Translations under genes and position numbers: made by a program | Assembly: GCA_016931365.1 (NCBI GenBank) | Contig: JAFGEY010000361.1 | Coordinates: forward strand, 1 to 5,174 | DNA from: Anaerolineae bacterium | Lineage (GTDB): Bacteria; Chloroflexota; Anaerolineae; JAFGEY01 | Reading direction: 5' to 3' | Length of the DNA: 5,174 nt | Part shown: positions 4,648-5,174 of the stretch, piece after piece | Position numbering within the stretch: the stretch's first letter is position 1 | Layout of the letters: each line of letters begins with the position of its first letter | The notes under the pieces: model-generated | Told to the model about the DNA's origin: nothing | What the model saw: the letters and a program-made list of their open reading frames with translations, nothing else | The model's database searches: none

Positions 4648-5174
4648 ATGAGTTTTGACAAACTGATCCAGATGGAACGAACCGCCATCCTCGGCGGCGG
4701 AGGCGAGCGCATCGCCGCGCAGCACGGCAAGAACAAGCTGACTGCTCGCGAGCGCATCGACCTGCTGCTCGATCCCGGCAGTTTTCACGAACTGGACGCC
4801 TTTGCCACGCGCAGCGAAAATGGCTTCCAGCCGGAGAGCGTCGTCACCGGCTGGGGCACGGTCGACGGGCGCACGGTCTATGTCTTTTCGCAGGATTTCA
4901 CCGTCCAGGGCGGATCGGTGGGCAAGGTTCACGGCGAAAAGGTGTGCAAAGTGCTCGACATGGCGCTCAAAAACGGCGCGCCGGTGATCGGCATCAACGA
5001 TTCGGGCGGCGCACGCATCCAGGAAGGCGTCGATTCGCTGTGGGCCTATGGCGAAATCTTTACCCGCAACACGCTGGCTTCCGGCGTCATCCCCCAGATT
5101 TCGGTGATCATGGGCCCCTGTGCGGGCGGCGCGGTCTATTCCCCGGCGATCACCGACTTTGTCTTTATGGTCGA
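4648..5174 (+). CDS. Acyl-CoA carboxylase carboxyltransferase (beta) subunit, PccB/MmdA-like, 5' part
   Basis: The first 175 codons of a protein that is normally about 510-530 residues; the rest is beyond the window. The family transfers carboxyl from carboxybiotin on a biotin carrier to propionyl-CoA, acetyl-CoA or a related acyl-CoA, or runs the reverse in methylmalonyl-CoA decarboxylase. Visible hallmarks are [35 protein letters not shown] (16-50), the CoA-binding core [23 protein letters not shown] (77-99), [22 protein letters not shown] (117-138), with the first oxyanion loop at G120-A122, and [22 protein letters not shown] (154-175). The start is fixed by GGAGGA 5 bases upstream. It follows the overlapping cluster by 105 bases and is probably a separate unit. 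Its biotin carrier partner would be a substrate of BirA. PccB and MmdA cannot be separated from this fragment. Confidence 0.94.
   Translation, partial: MSFDKLIQMERTAILGGGGERIAAQHGKNKLTARERIDLLLDPGSFHELDAFATRSENGFQPESVVTGWGTVDGRTVYVFSQDFTVQGGSVGKVHGEKVCKVLDMALKNGAPVIGINDSGGARIQEGVDSLWAYGEIFTRNTLASGVIPQISVIMGPCAGGAVYSPAITDFVFMV

Noticed and set aside
1..5174. tRNA, rRNA, CRISPR array, insertion sequence or riboswitch
   Set aside because: No cloverleaf, spaced repeats, transposase motifs, terminal inverted repeats or long structured leader were seen; nearly all bases are accounted for by coding sequence.

Overview
The window is a compact, moderately GC-rich bacterial chromosome segment with almost no non-coding space. 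The longest gene-free gaps are about 130 bases. The mix of genes (HTH-less biotin ligase, HIT protein, YvoF-like acyltransferase, DUF1405 protein, HicAB pair, biotin-dependent acyl-CoA carboxylase beta chain), the short intergenic gaps and the GTG start codons would fit an environmental Chloroflexota (Anaerolineae-like) genome. That assignment is an inference from gene style; no rRNA or other phylogenetic marker is present.

Left part, minus strand (1-1548): reading leftward from the centre are birA (biotin-protein ligase), then a sigma70-like promoter with an extended -10, then the toxin-antitoxin pair hicB-hicA joined by a TAATG junction. After hicA, 31 bases on, comes the start of a major facilitator transporter that runs off the window edge.

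Centre (1549-1678): a 130-base divergent intergenic region. It holds a strong plus-strand promoter (TTGCCA-17-TAAAAT) and the ambiguous start of birA.

Right part, plus strand (1679-4542): six genes in which every consecutive pair overlaps (8, 4, 55, 25 and 44 bases). In order they are a HIT-family nucleotide phosphorylase/hydrolase, a left-handed beta-helix acyltransferase resembling Bacillus YvoF, a six-helix DUF1405 protein, an unrecognised four-helix membrane protein, a small acidic helical protein and a small methyltransferase-like protein. The continuous overlaps imply one transcript with translational coupling. This is the least explained part of the window. The acyltransferase and two membrane proteins could form an envelope-associated unit, and the last two genes could form a second functional pair, but neither role is proven by the sequence.

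Right edge (4543-5174): a 105-base gap with a perfect 6-bp hairpin, then a strong ribosome binding site and the first 175 codons of a carboxyltransferase beta subunit of the propionyl-/acyl-CoA carboxylase family. Enzymes of this class work with a biotin carrier protein that BirA would biotinylate, which links the two ends of the window metabolically.
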